Below are positions 25,764 through 35,450 of a stretch of 64,000 nt of DNA, in pieces (within the stretch, counting starts at the first letter, position 1; the number at the start of each line of letters is the position of its first letter). Source of the stretch: Winogradskyella alexanderae. GTDB lineage: Bacteria > Bacteroidota > Bacteroidia > Flavobacteriales > Flavobacteriaceae. The translations under genes were made by a program, and so were the position numbers. The stretch covers positions 558,001-622,000 of the forward strand of contig NZ_JAIUJR010000001.1 in assembly GCF_020166335.1 (NCBI RefSeq). Reading direction: 5' to 3'. The notes below the pieces were generated by a model, which was not told the origin of the DNA, did no database searches, and saw nothing but the letters and a program-made list of their open reading frames with translations.

Positions 25764-28580
25764 TTATAAGTTATTGATAGTTATGGATGCGTAGTACATA
25801 GATCCTATGAAACCCGTTCCAAATGCTGTAAAATACTCATCTTGTAGCAAGTTTGTAGCACCTACTTTTAGAGTCGTTTTTAAGCTTGGAATTCTGTAGT
25901 TTATTTGTGCATCTAATACACTATAAGCAGGGACTTCACCATCTCCAAAAGATGCTTCCCAGAAGAAATTGTCACTCCATCTCCAAGATGTGTTAAATCC
26001 AAAGTTTTTGAATAATTCAGTTTTGCCAAAAGATAATTTAACCTTGTGCTCTGGCGTGTTAAAGTTTGTTCTAAAATCTGGATTTGCAGCTGTATCAAAA
26101 TCTAATCGTGCATAAGTGTAGTTAGCGCTTAAATCAAAACCATCCAATACTTTAGTCGAAACTTGTATTGCTGCGCCATATGAATTTACTTCTTCGTCAG
26201 CATTTGTATACGTTTGGTATGCTTGGAAATCACCATTTGCAATTGCTGCTACGGCTAACGGCACACCATTTGGAAGGGTTTGTGTCAATTCTACATCTCC
26301 GTAAAGTGGTGCAACTACAGTTTCGTTTGCTAGGAAATCTTGATACGAGTTATAGTAAGCAGATGCATCTACAATAATATCGTCAAACTTACCTCTATAT
26401 CCTAACTCGAAAGAACTTACCTGCTCTGGTTGTGCAAGGTTTGAATTTGCAATTTCTAAATCTGCAGGATTGCCTGAATTTGCAAAACCATTTAGAACTG
26501 AATTTGCAAAGAACGAGTTATTATATGCTGCGGAGGCATCTCTAGTTATAGTCTCGGTACCTGGCGCAAGACCCAATATCTGAGCACCAGCAGCGCTAAT
26601 ATCATAATTTCTAATATCTCTTTCAGGATTATCAAAAGCACCACCCACTAAAATGGCTCGACCAACATTTAAACCGATGTATAAATCTTGTGTGGTTGGA
26701 TTTCTAAATCCAGTCTGGAATGAGGCTCTAATGTTGTGGTCTTCATTTATGGTGAAACCGGCAGATAATCTTGGCGAGAAGAAGCCATCAAACAATTCGT
26801 TTTTGTCGTAGCGTACAGAACCTGTTAATTTAAGTTCTACACTTTCAGAGAGTTCTAAAGATCTTTGTAATTGTGTGTACAATCCAAATTCATCATAATT
26901 GATTGGTCCATCAACATCAGTGTAAATTGTTCCAAAAGAGTTAAGGCTGTATCGTCTAACCGATCCACCAACCTGAATTTCTGCAAAATCCACTAAATCA
27001 CCAAAATTGTAATTGAAGTCTCCATGATAAATTTTAGAATTATCTTGGAATCTAGAGCCTGTGGTCAAATCAGGATCGTTTGTCACTCTATCAAACACAC
27101 GTTGAAATTCTGGTGTGCCAGGTAAAAGGCGACCCGTATCTGCAGCCTGTCTGGCAGCCACATGCGCCGCTTCGTTTGTCGCACCACTTAACGTGGCGCC
27201 AGCATATGCAGCGACATACTCACCAAACCAAGTGTTGTTGTCTTTCCATGCATTGTTAATATTAATACCAGTAAAGACCATGTCGTAAGAATCACCTGCT
27301 TTATCTTCAGTGATGTAACCTCTTACGAAGAAGTTGTCATTTCTAATTTCTAATTTATGCTGTTGTAAGAAGAAATTCTTAATGTTGTAGCGGTTAGCAC
27401 CTTGGTATATAGTATTACCAGAACCAATTTTACCTACATATTGAATTTCAAAATCATTTTCCCACGGACGGAAATATAATCCCCAATCTGCTTTGATACT
27501 TTCAGCATTGTAGTTTGTAAGATCTCTTTCATTATAACCTGTTCTACTTACATCTACAGACGGCACTAGGCCTGAAATACCAGCAGGTGCCAAGCCTAAA
27601 CTCTCGAGTGTTTGGGCAACATCATTAATATTTGTACTTACTTCATCACCATAAACGTTTATACCGTCATAATCGATATCTGCTCTGGTAAGTCCACGAT
27701 TTAATTTATCTTCCTCACTCACAGCAGCCCAATCGGTTCCTTTTAAATAACCAAAATTAACTTTAGCCGCAAATTTCTCGCTGAACTTGTATGCCATACG
27801 AATTCCTAAATCGGTATATTCATTATCTCCGGCAGCCTCTTGCGAAGTAATCCCTCGTTTAACATAACCGCTTATACCTTGAAAATCAAATGGGTTTTTA
27901 CTACGCATAAAAAGAATACCATTGAATGCGTTCGCACCATAAAGTGCAGAGGAAGCTCCTGGAAGTAATTCCACGCTTTGTACATCTGTTTCGGTCATAC
28001 CTAATAAATTACCAAGAGGGAAGTTCAATGCTGGAGCAGAATTATCCATCCCATCTACAAGTTGCATAAAACGTGTATTTGCGAATGTTGCAAATCCTCT
28101 GGTATTTATAGATTTAAAGGTTAAACTATTTGTGTTTATGTCAACCCCTTTTAAATTTTCGAGGCCATCATAAAAATCTACTGATGCAGTGTTTTTGATT
28201 TCTTTTAGACCAAAACGTTCTACAGTAACCGGTGATTCAAAAATACGCTCTGGAGTTCGAGAAGCAGATACAACAACTTCATCTAATTCGTTACCTTCAA
28301 CTAATGAAACATCAATTGTTAGATTGTTTGCGGTAATTTCAATAGTTTGATCTTGAAATCCAGTATATGTTACACGGATTGAAAAAGGAGGGTCTTGATT
28401 TACAGTAAGTACATAGTTACCGTCAAAATCCGAAGATGTACCGGTAGATGTTCCTACAACAACAATATTGGCTCCGGGTAGGGGTAGGCCAGTATTGTCG
28501 GTAATTTTACCTTTTACTGTGGTTTGCGCAAAAGAAACCACACAAAAAAGCATTGCAAAAAGCTTTAGAGTTGTCTTCAT
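25764..28580 (-). CDS. TonB-dependent receptor paired with an SGNH lipoprotein
   Basis: A 938-residue outer-membrane transporter. It has a signal peptide (residues 1-18), a carboxypeptidase-regulatory-like domain (VKGKITDNTGLPLPGANIVVVG through SLVEGNELDEVVVSA), a plug domain with RGFATFANTRFMQLVDGMDNSAPAL split over residues 150-180, and a long barrel ending in SITINNL. The barrel contains FRNPTTQDLYIGLN, the family's FRxP motif. It is translationally close to the SGNH hydrolase lipoprotein, suggesting joint binding, hydrolysis and import. The substrate may be a lipid-like or acylated compound, by inference only. A SusC-type call is less likely because no SusD follows. Confidence 0.87.
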   Translation of the reverse strand: MKTTLKLFAMLFCVVSFAQTTVKGKITDNTGLPLPGANIVVVGTSTGTSSDFDGNYVLTVNQDPPFSIRVTYTGFQDQTIEITANNLTIDVSLVEGNELDEVVVSASRTPERIFESPVTVERFGLKEIKNTASVDFYDGLENLKGVDINTNSLTFKSINTRGFATFANTRFMQLVDGMDNSAPALNFPLGNLLGMTETDVQSVELLPGASSALYGANAFNGILFMRSKNPFDFQGISGYVKRGITSQEAAGDNEYTDLGIRMAYKFSEKFAAKVNFGYLKGTDWAAVSEEDKLNRGLTRADIDYDGINVYGDEVSTNINDVAQTLESLGLAPAGISGLVPSVDVSRTGYNERDLTNYNAESIKADWGLYFRPWENDFEIQYVGKIGSGNTIYQGANRYNIKNFFLQQHKLEIRNDNFFVRGYITEDKAGDSYDMVFTGININNAWKDNNTWFGEYVAAYAGATLSGATNEAAHVAARQAADTGRLLPGTPEFQRVFDRVTNDPDLTTGSRFQDNSKIYHGDFNYNFGDLVDFAEIQVGGSVRRYSLNSFGTIYTDVDGPINYDEFGLYTQLQRSLELSESVELKLTGSVRYDKNELFDGFFSPRLSAGFTINEDHNIRASFQTGFRNPTTQDLYIGLNVGRAILVGGAFDNPERDIRNYDISAAGAQILGLAPGTETITRDASAAYNNSFFANSVLNGFANSGNPADLEIANSNLAQPEQVSSFELGYRGKFDDIIVDASAYYNSYQDFLANETVVAPLYGDVELTQTLPNGVPLAVAAIANGDFQAYQTYTNADEEVNSYGAAIQVSTKVLDGFDLSANYTYARLDFDTAANPDFRTNFNTPEHKVKLSFGKTELFKNFGFNTSWRWSDNFFWEASFGDGEVPAYSVLDAQINYRIPSLKTTLKVGATNLLQDEYFTAFGTGFIGSMYYASITINNL

Positions 28581-28692
28581 TTTAGAGAATTAGTTAATTA
28601 TTTAGAGTATTGATTGGGCAATTTAAATAAATCTGTTTAAATGCAATAAAAAATTCTTAAAAATATGTGCCTGTATTACATGTTTAATGAAC

Positions 28693-28737
28693 AAAAGGCC
28701 TCTAATTTTGAATAATTCTTAAAATTAGAGGCCTTTT
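28693..28737 (-). terminator. Terminator downstream of glmS
   Basis: A long perfect stem (AAAAGGCCTCTAATTTT 28693-28709 with AAAATTAGAGGCCTTTT 28721-28737) and an 11-base loop lie 21 bases after the glmS stop on the minus strand, just upstream of the receptor gene. T-rich flanks occur on both strands. Confidence 0.8.
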
Positions 28738-28757
28738 TTAAATCTATTGTATATCAT

Positions 28758-30605
28758 TTACTCCACAGTAACAGACTTTGCTAAGTTTCTAGGTTGATCT
28801 ACATTTTTACCTAGCATCACAGCAATATGATAGGATAACAATTGAAGTGGAATTGTTGTGAGTAATGGTGTTAAACATTCAATAGTTTCAGGTACTTCTA
28901 TGACATGATCAGCAAGTTCCTTAACACTTTTATCACCTTTTGTAACTATTCCTATTATTTTACCTTTTCTTGACTTTATTTCTTGAATATTACTAACTAC
29001 TTTTTCATAGTGTCCTTTTTTGGTAGCAATAACAACAACTGGCATTTGTTCATCAATTAAGGCAATTGGTCCGTGTTTCATCTCGGCTGCAGGATATCCC
29101 TCAGCGTGGATATAAGATATTTCTTTAAGTTTCAGTGCGCCTTCAAGCGCTACGGGAAAATTAAAGCCGCGTCCTAAATAAAGGAAGTTTTTGGCATCCT
29201 TGTAAATTTCAGAAATTGCTTGTACATAACCATCTGATTTAAGAGCTTCCTCTACCTTGGAAGGAATGGTCTCCAATTCAATTAAATGATGTCTAAATTC
29301 CGAGCTTGAGATTGTTCCTTTTGCTCTTGCCAATCTTAAGGCCATTAATGTAAGAACTGTAATCTGCGTTGTGAATGCCTTTGTTGAAGCAACACCAATT
29401 TCTGGACCTGCATGTGTATAAGCACCAGCATTAGTTTCTCTTGCGATGGATGAGCCGACAACATTACAAACACCAAATACAAAGGCGCCCTTGGACTTAG
29501 CCAATTTTATTGCTGCTAGCGTATCTGCTGTTTCTCCTGATTGGGATATTGCAATAACAATATCTTTCTCCGTAATTACAGGATTTCTATATCTAAATTC
29601 CGATGCGTATTCAACTTCAACAGGAATCCTAGCAAGATCTTCGAAAATATACTCTGCAACTAAACCAGCATGCCATGATGTACCACAAGCTACAATGATG
29701 ATACGATCAGCGGCTAAGAACTTTTTCATGTTATCCTCAACACCCGCTAATTTTATCATGGCTTCATTTGTTAGAAGCCTACCTCGAAAAGTATCTAATA
29801 TGGCACTTGGTTGCTCATATATCTCTTTGAGCATGAAATGGTCATAACCACCTTTTTCTATTTGCTCGAGATTTAATTTTAGTTCTTGCATGTAAGGATC
29901 AACAAGTGTGTCGTCCTTTATTTTACGCACTTTGACTTCTTTATTTCTTCGGATAATCGCCATTTCTTCATCTTCAAGATATATGGCATTTTTTGTATAT
30001 TCTATAAAAGGTGAAGCATCACTAGCAATGAAAAACTCGTCCTCACCAATACCAATGGCAAGTGGGCTTCCGAGTCTTGCAACTACAATCTCATTAGGTT
30101 TACTCTTATCAAAGACCGCGATGGCATAAGCTCCAACAACTTGATTTAAAGCAATTTGTACAGCCTTACCTAGCTTTATATCTTCATTTTTCTTTACGTC
30201 TTCAATAAGATTTACTAGTACTTCAGTGTCAGTATCAGATTTGAAAACGTAGCCTCTTTTACTTAACTCTTTTTTAAGTGTATCATAATTTTCGATTATT
30301 CCGTTATGAATAATCACAAGATCACCTGAGTTCGAATAGTGTGGGTGAGAATTAATATCATTTGGAACACCATGTGTAGCCCATCTCGTATGGCCAATAC
30401 CCAAAGTTCCTGAAGTAGATATTTCGTCTTCTAGTTTATTTCTTAAGTCTGAAACTTTCCCTTTTGTTTTAGAAAGTTTAATATTAGTGCCGTCGTATAG
30501 TGCAATACCAGCACTATCATACCCTCTATATTCAAGTCGTTGAAGGCCTTTAATTACAATGGGATAAGCATCTCGATGCCCAATATACCCTACAATTCCA
30601 CACAT
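28758..30605 (-). CDS. glmS: Glutamine-fructose-6-phosphate aminotransferase (isomerizing)
   Basis: GlmS makes glucosamine-6-phosphate from fructose-6-phosphate and glutamine, the first step to UDP-GlcNAc for peptidoglycan and LPS. The 615-residue protein has the N-terminal glutaminase domain with Cys2 (MCGIVGYIGH) and RLEYRGYDSAGIA. Two SIS domains follow (VACGTSWHAGLVAEY and AISQSGETADTLAAI, then FLYLGRGFNFPVALEGALKLKE in two parts), and the conserved ending PRNLAKSVTVE. No glmS ribozyme is expected or seen. It is the last gene of an operon after the DUF4270 gene (11-base gap). Confidence 0.97.
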   Translation of the reverse strand: MCGIVGYIGHRDAYPIVIKGLQRLEYRGYDSAGIALYDGTNIKLSKTKGKVSDLRNKLEDEISTSGTLGIGHTRWATHGVPNDINSHPHYSNSGDLVIIHNGIIENYDTLKKELSKRGYVFKSDTDTEVLVNLIEDVKKNEDIKLGKAVQIALNQVVGAYAIAVFDKSKPNEIVVARLGSPLAIGIGEDEFFIASDASPFIEYTKNAIYLEDEEMAIIRRNKEVKVRKIKDDTLVDPYMQELKLNLEQIEKGGYDHFMLKEIYEQPSAILDTFRGRLLTNEAMIKLAGVEDNMKKFLAADRIIIVACGTSWHAGLVAEYIFEDLARIPVEVEYASEFRYRNPVITEKDIVIAISQSGETADTLAAIKLAKSKGAFVFGVCNVVGSSIARETNAGAYTHAGPEIGVASTKAFTTQITVLTLMALRLARAKGTISSSEFRHHLIELETIPSKVEEALKSDGYVQAISEIYKDAKNFLYLGRGFNFPVALEGALKLKEISYIHAEGYPAAEMKHGPIALIDEQMPVVVIATKKGHYEKVVSNIQEIKSRKGKIIGIVTKGDKSVKELADHVIEVPETIECLTPLLTTIPLQLLSYHIAVMLGKNVDQPRNLAKSVTVE

Positions 30606-30616
30606 AGGTTAAAGAT

Positions 30617-32299
30617 TTAGTTATTTGGTTCCGTGTAATATATTTCTAAATACACTTTTTTGGTTTCATCCTCAGTATTATTACCATGTAAAACTGTGCC
30701 ACGCGGACTTAGAACCGAGCTGAGAGGTGAAGTTAAATTTTCTTCTTGAGAAATGATTTCTCTTTGCGGAAAGTTCTCTTCTAAATTTACGTTTAAGGAT
30801 ACAGACAAACCTAAATCCACATTAGTAGAATCCCTTAAAAGCAGATTATTAATATGCTCAGTAATTTCAAGTTTATATTTAATGCCATCTCCTTCAGGTT
30901 CGTCATCAATACGTTGCAACGGTCCTAAATGGTTTAATACTGATATCGAAGGTATTGCATTTACTATTCCATCTAAAAAATAATCTACTAAAGGTATTTT
31001 ATTCTCTATGTCATACAAATAAATACGATTTGGTTCATTGCCGTTTACAATATTTTGATCAACATGAAATATTAAATTGGCCTCGTTGACCAATCGTTTT
31101 GACTTTACAAAATTTCCTTCTTCATCTGTTTCGACAAAATCATTTTTCCAAATTTCGAACGCATTGAAAGTATCATTGTCATCATCAATATCAGTACCAT
31201 TAAATAATTTTATTCTCGCAATGGCGCCATCACCACCTTTAAGGTAAAGTCGACTATCACCATTTGTGTCATCACCATCATCAATTGCAAAATTAAAATC
31301 ATTCTGTAAGAAATTAACACGTGTTGGACCGAAAGACAATTGATAAGTTTCTTGAACAGTTTGAACCTCATCATCATCGTCAGCAGTTTCATCATCCCTC
31401 GTATAGTACAGTGTAATATTAGTAACAGCGGTACCTATATTAAGAATTAAAAAACTACCTTCATCATCTATGGGTTCTGCTTTGAAATACAGACCTCTGA
31501 AATATTCTGACAAGTTGTTTTGGCTACTTAGAACCGATTCCCCTTCCTGATTAATAATTTTTTCTTGCCAAAATTCTGGTTTCAACATTAATCTTAGACC
31601 AGGTGTAAGAGTCTGTACTACTTGAGGATCTTCATCCTCATCTTCATCTGTATCTGGTGTTGTTAAAATAATAGCCTTATTTGATATAGTAACAATATTT
31701 TCAGTATTTACTGTACCATCCTCATTGAGATACTCTATTGGAGTACCTTCTAACAAGGATTCTGGTATTGTAGATGAGTCATCAAGTGTTTTATTTGAGA
31801 AATAAGCCACGGTTTCATTAAACTCGCCATCAGGCACAAAATCCCTTAAAAAATAGTTGCTTTCAAAAATGCTCAACTTAAACGGTTTGTCACCAAATAC
31901 AGAGTCATTGGTGTAAATCAGCTCGCCATCATCGTCAAAGTCTGTGGCTCTTGAAAAAAATGGGATATATAAAGCAACAGAGTCTAGGACCACATTTGTT
32001 CCAAATGTAGGTGAGAATGTAGATGTGGTTATTTGAGAGACAAAACTAGCTGTTGTCCTACCGTAGGCATCATCATAGATACCAAGTAAGTTAACATTCA
32101 ACCCATCAGATTGCATTGGGCCAAGTCGTTTTGTATAGGTGATAATATCAAAACTATCTTTCTTTATATTAAAATCAGTTGCTGTGTCTGGACTAAGGAC
32201 ATCAGAGTCTATTGTTGCAAAATCTTTATCGCACGCTATAAATGACAGCAGCAGGAAGCTTAAAGTAAGAAGGTTAAGCGCAATTTTAGTGTTTTTCAT
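30617..32299 (-). CDS. DUF4270 lipoprotein
   Basis: A 560-residue lipoprotein with lipobox LLLSFIAC (Cys23), followed by the DUF4270 pattern: DKDFATIDSDVL, then TKRLGPMQSDGLNVNLLGIYDD and a long series of beta-strands. Acidic insertions occur, for example DTDEDEDEDPQ, and DDDDE-type loops that may bind cations. The family is restricted mainly to Bacteroidota and has no established function. Its place between a glycogen-synthase-like gene (8-base gap) and glmS (11-base gap) suggests a link to envelope sugar metabolism, but this is inference from gene order only. Confidence 0.85.
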   Translation of the reverse strand: MKNTKIALNLLTLSFLLLSFIACDKDFATIDSDVLSPDTATDFNIKKDSFDIITYTKRLGPMQSDGLNVNLLGIYDDAYGRTTASFVSQITTSTFSPTFGTNVVLDSVALYIPFFSRATDFDDDGELIYTNDSVFGDKPFKLSIFESNYFLRDFVPDGEFNETVAYFSNKTLDDSSTIPESLLEGTPIEYLNEDGTVNTENIVTISNKAIILTTPDTDEDEDEDPQVVQTLTPGLRLMLKPEFWQEKIINQEGESVLSSQNNLSEYFRGLYFKAEPIDDEGSFLILNIGTAVTNITLYYTRDDETADDDDEVQTVQETYQLSFGPTRVNFLQNDFNFAIDDGDDTNGDSRLYLKGGDGAIARIKLFNGTDIDDDNDTFNAFEIWKNDFVETDEEGNFVKSKRLVNEANLIFHVDQNIVNGNEPNRIYLYDIENKIPLVDYFLDGIVNAIPSISVLNHLGPLQRIDDEPEGDGIKYKLEITEHINNLLLRDSTNVDLGLSVSLNVNLEENFPQREIISQEENLTSPLSSVLSPRGTVLHGNNTEDETKKVYLEIYYTEPNN

Positions 32300-32307
32300 G
32301 GGTTTTT

Positions 32308-33120
32308 TTAGCCGTTAAGAACTGTATTTTTGTAAAATTCAGTGTATGGTTCAGCAAATTCCTCTATTGTGTGATAATCTAGTACCGGTTTTTCAAGGCC
32401 GTTAATATAGTCATCTATATCTTTCGGCAGCTCTGCAGACGCTTTGATAACGGCATCAGAATTGTCTATAGCAATTTTCATTAAACTACTATAGTCAGGT
32501 TTACTTAAAGGTTCTATAGCTCCATCATCTAGACCATCAAATTTTACTTTTGTTATCATATCTTTATCTAACGTACCATCAAAGCTTTGATTGTATACTG
32601 ATGTAATTATTTTGCTCTCTGTAAAGAGAGGTTCAGTTTTGTAAAACTCCTTAAGATATAATGGTAATAAAGAAGCTAACCAACCGTTTACATGGATTAT
32701 ATCAGGAGCCCAGTTTAACTTCTTCACGGTTTCTATTACGCCTTTTGCAAAAAAGATTGCTCTCTCATCGTTATCTGCAAAAAGGTTTCCATCCTCATCT
32801 GTTAATGTAGCTTTTCTTTTAAAGTATTCTTCGTTATCAATGAAATAAACCTGAATTCTTTCTTTTGGAATTGATGCTACTTTGATGATCAAAGGCATAT
32901 CCAAATCGTTTATGACAAGATTGATACCAGATAGCCTAATTACTTCGTGTAATTGATGCCGTCTTTCGTTTATGTTTCCAAAGCGAGGCATGAATATTCG
33001 TATTTGCCCTCCTTGCTTATTTACCATTCTAGGTGCTTCAAATGACATTGAAGAAATTTCTGTTTCTGGTAAATATGGAACTACTTCCGAAGACACATAC
33101 AATATTCGCTTATCTTTCAT
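32308..33120 (-). CDS. Glycogen/starch-synthase N-domain-like protein, probably catalytically degenerate
   Basis: A 270-residue protein matching only the N-terminal Rossmann half of GT5 glycogen/starch synthases (ILYVSSEVVPYLPE, RIFMPRFGNINER, PDIIHVNGW). The C-terminal GT-B half, with its nucleotide-sugar site, is absent. The KTGGL ADP-glucose motif expected after SSEVxP is missing (here LPETEISSM), and the HxHDW motif is changed to HVNGW (H143-W147). So synthesis of glycogen is doubtful. Stand-alone versions like this recur in flavobacterial genomes as I recall, so it is probably a conserved protein rather than a broken gene. It heads the operon with DUF4270 and glmS. Confidence 0.75.
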   Translation of the reverse strand: MKDKRILYVSSEVVPYLPETEISSMSFEAPRMVNKQGGQIRIFMPRFGNINERRHQLHEVIRLSGINLVINDLDMPLIIKVASIPKERIQVYFIDNEEYFKRKATLTDEDGNLFADNDERAIFFAKGVIETVKKLNWAPDIIHVNGWLASLLPLYLKEFYKTEPLFTESKIITSVYNQSFDGTLDKDMITKVKFDGLDDGAIEPLSKPDYSSLMKIAIDNSDAVIKASAELPKDIDDYINGLEKPVLDYHTIEEFAEPYTEFYKNTVLNG

Positions 33121-33157
33121 AAATCAGATGCTTTTAAAATTAAAAGTAAAAAACATG

Positions 33158-33204
33158 CAAAATTACAAAATTTTGTGCAGATTGCCAGTAAAATATTAAG
33201 TTTG
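33158..33204. promoter_or_regulatory. Divergent promoters of the glmS operon and panC
   Basis: On the plus strand TTG (33173-33175), 21 bases, then TAAGTTTG (33197-33204) match the Bacteroidota consensus and lie 26 bases before the panC start. On the minus strand CAAAATTA (33158-33165) reads TAATTTTG, a -7 box for the synthase-like/DUF4270/glmS operon, without a clear -33 TTG. The palindrome CAAAATTTTG (33166-33175) sits between them. Confidence 0.6.
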
Positions 33205-33229
33205 CACGCGTTAAATTTTTAAAACGGAA

Positions 33230-34081
33230 TTGAAATTATATCATAAAAAAAACGAGCTGTCGCTTTTTATTGAAGAGGCTAAAGCTGAAAACAAGTTGGT
33301 TGGATTTGTACCAACAATGGGAGCGCTTCATGATGGCCATTTATCTCTGGTCAACAAGGCGTTGATACAGAATGATGTTGTGGTTATTAGTATTTTTGTT
33401 AATCCTACACAATTTGATAAACAAGAGGACCTTAAAAAATACCCAAGAACATTAGAAGCTGATGTCTCACTATTAAAATCTTTGAAAGCAGAGAATATCG
33501 CTGTTTATGCGCCAAATGCAGAAGATGTTTATGGTGATAAAATAATGTCCATGTCATTTAATTTTGATGGACTAGAAGATGAAATGGAGGGTGCGTTTAG
33601 AAAAGGTCATTTTGATGGTGTTGGAACAATTGTTAAGCGATTGTTTGAAATCATTAAACCAGATAATGCTTATTTTGGAGAAAAGGATTTTCAACAATTA
33701 CAGATAATTAAAAAGTTGGTTGAAAAGCACAAAATGCCCGTAAATATTGTTGCTTGTAAAATCCATAGAACAAAAGACGGATTAGCAATGAGTTCTAGAA
33801 ATACGAGATTAACTAAACAACAAAGAAAAGTGGCCCCATTTATTTTTAGAATCTTAAAATCTGCCAAAATAAAGTTTGGCACAAAAAGTGCTAAATATGT
33901 AACGGAATGGGTTGAAGCTCAATTTAGGAAACAGCCACTCTTAGATTTGGAATATTTTACTATTGCAGAAGCATCTTCCCTAAAACCAGTAAAAAGAAAA
34001 TCCAATAAAAAGTCATATAGGGCATTTATTGCTGTATATGCAGGTGATATAAGACTAATAGATAATATCGCATTAAATTAA
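33230..34081 (+). CDS. panC: Pantothenate synthetase (pantoate-beta-alanine ligase)
   Basis: PanC joins pantoate and beta-alanine with ATP to give pantothenate, on the way to coenzyme A. The 283-residue protein has the signature [16 protein letters not shown] (HIGH-type nucleotide motif), [21 protein letters not shown], [14 protein letters not shown] and [12 protein letters not shown], then the KMSKS-like AMSSRNTRL segment. The start is a TTG at 33230, giving the usual MKLYHKK-type N-terminus. panD follows after 13 bases, supplying beta-alanine. Confidence 0.97.
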   Translation: MKLYHKKNELSLFIEEAKAENKLVGFVPTMGALHDGHLSLVNKALIQNDVVVISIFVNPTQFDKQEDLKKYPRTLEADVSLLKSLKAENIAVYAPNAEDVYGDKIMSMSFNFDGLEDEMEGAFRKGHFDGVGTIVKRLFEIIKPDNAYFGEKDFQQLQIIKKLVEKHKMPVNIVACKIHRTKDGLAMSSRNTRLTKQQRKVAPFIFRILKSAKIKFGTKSAKYVTEWVEAQFRKQPLLDLEYFTIAEASSLKPVKRKSNKKSYRAFIAVYAGDIRLIDNIALN

Positions 34082-34082
34082 T

Positions 34083-34090
34083 TATTTTTG
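34083..34090 (+). promoter_or_regulatory. -7 promoter element directly before panD
   Basis: TATTTTTG fits TAnnTTTG and ends 4 bases before the panD ATG at 34095, overlapping the gap after the panC stop. If used, transcription would begin at or next to the start codon. No well-spaced TTG is evident, so this is weak. Confidence 0.3.
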
Positions 34091-34094
34091 CCTC

Positions 34095-34445
34095 ATGCAA
34101 ATTCAAGTAGTAAAATCTAAAATTCATCGCGTTAAATGTACTGGTGCAGATCTTAATTACATCGGAAGCATCACTATTGATGAAGATCTAATGGACGCAG
34201 CTAATATTATTCAAGGAGAAAAAGTTCAAATTGTAAATAATAACAATGGGGAGAGACTAGAAACCTACTGTATTCCAGGTCCACGAAACAGCGGTGAGAT
34301 TACGCTGAATGGCGCAGCCGCAAGAAAAGTTGCTGTTGGTGATGTTTTAATACTAATCACTTATGCATTCATGGATATTGAAAAGGCCAAGGTTTTTAAA
34401 CCCTCCTTGGTATTCCCAGACGAAGAAACAAATCTTCTAAAATAG
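34095..34445 (+). CDS. panD: Aspartate 1-decarboxylase
   Basis: PanD decarboxylates aspartate to beta-alanine with a pyruvoyl group formed by self-cleavage. The 116-residue precursor has the processing site G24-S25 ([13 protein letters not shown]), where Ser25 becomes the pyruvoyl group. Also present are the conserved [32 protein letters not shown] and [12 protein letters not shown] segments. It directly follows panC and precedes a flippase-like membrane protein gene by 4 bases. Confidence 0.97.
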   Translation: MQIQVVKSKIHRVKCTGADLNYIGSITIDEDLMDAANIIQGEKVQIVNNNNGERLETYCIPGPRNSGEITLNGAAARKVAVGDVLILITYAFMDIEKAKVFKPSLVFPDEETNLLK

Positions 34446-34449
34446 CCTT

Positions 34450-35409
34450 TTGACTAATTCAAAGTCCATTTATAAAATTGTACTTCCGCTTTTGTTAGGA
34501 GTGCTTTTAGTTTGGTATTCACTATCTCAGATATCAGTATCAAAGTTGCTTCAATACTTTAAAGAAGCAGAATATATTTGGATAGTTATTGGCGTTGTTC
34601 TTGGTATTCTCAGCCATACTTCAAGAGCATATAGGTGGCTTTACATGGCAGAACCGCTAGGCTTTAAGCCAAGACTAGCAAATAGTTTTATGTCGGTTTA
34701 TTCAGCATATTTAATAAACTTTACAATTCCACGAGCTGGAGAAATCGCCAGGGCATCTATACTCACAAATTACGAGGGAATACCTTTTGAAAAAGGGTTT
34801 GGAACAATTGTCGCAGAACGCGTGGCAGACACAATTATGTTGTTAGTCATAATTTTTATCGCACTGTTTTTAGAATATGATTTTATACTAGGCTTTTTTC
34901 TTGATAAGTTTAAACCAATCACTCTCGTTATATTAGGTTCAATAGTAATTTTAATTGGTTTAATAGTTTATCTTTTTGTTAAAAGAAGTGAGACTACACT
35001 CGCATTAAAAATTAAAAATTTTGTCAACGGATTAGTTGAGGGGGCGCTAAGTATTTTTAAAATGAAACGAAAATGGGCGTTCATTTTTCATACAATTTTC
35101 ATTTGGACTATGTATTTGTCCATGTTTTATGTAACAACGTTTGCCTTACCTGAACTAAATGATATTTCAATTGCACCTGTTCTAATCGGTTTTATTTTGG
35201 CCAGTTTTAGTATAGCCGCCACAAATGGTGGTATTGGATCTTTTCCTGAGGCCATAGTTATTGCTTTTATGATTTTTAATCTTCCAGAGGACCCAAGCAG
35301 AGCATTTGGTTGGATAATGTGGTCTTCTCAAACATTTGTAATAATATTACTGGGTGGCCTATCACTTTTATATTTACCCCTTTACAACCGAAAGCAAAAA
35401 AGAGTATAG
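34450..35409 (+). CDS. Lysylphosphatidylglycerol-synthase-type transmembrane protein (flippase-like)
   Basis: A 319-residue inner-membrane protein with about eight helices, matching the UPF0104/lysylphosphatidylglycerol synthase transmembrane domain. Visible marks are SHTSRAYRWLYMAEPLG, the NFTIPRAGEIARA loop and ATNGGIGSFPEA, a signature of this family of putative lipid flippases. The soluble aminoacyl-transfer domain of MprF is absent, so it does not make lysyl-PG itself. The start is a TTG at 34450. It follows panD closely in Bacteroidota genomes I know, but a metabolic link is not evident. Confidence 0.88.
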   Translation: MTNSKSIYKIVLPLLLGVLLVWYSLSQISVSKLLQYFKEAEYIWIVIGVVLGILSHTSRAYRWLYMAEPLGFKPRLANSFMSVYSAYLINFTIPRAGEIARASILTNYEGIPFEKGFGTIVAERVADTIMLLVIIFIALFLEYDFILGFFLDKFKPITLVILGSIVILIGLIVYLFVKRSETTLALKIKNFVNGLVEGALSIFKMKRKWAFIFHTIFIWTMYLSMFYVTTFALPELNDISIAPVLIGFILASFSIAATNGGIGSFPEAIVIAFMIFNLPEDPSRAFGWIMWSSQTFVIILLGGLSLLYLPLYNRKQKRV

Positions 35410-35450
35410 AAATATTTTTTACCTTGCTTTACCTTTAACTTATTTGTCAG

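Noticed and set aside
29446-29847. 133-codon open frame antisense to glmS
   Set aside because: No recognisable domain; the opposite strand is a certain gene with intact motifs.
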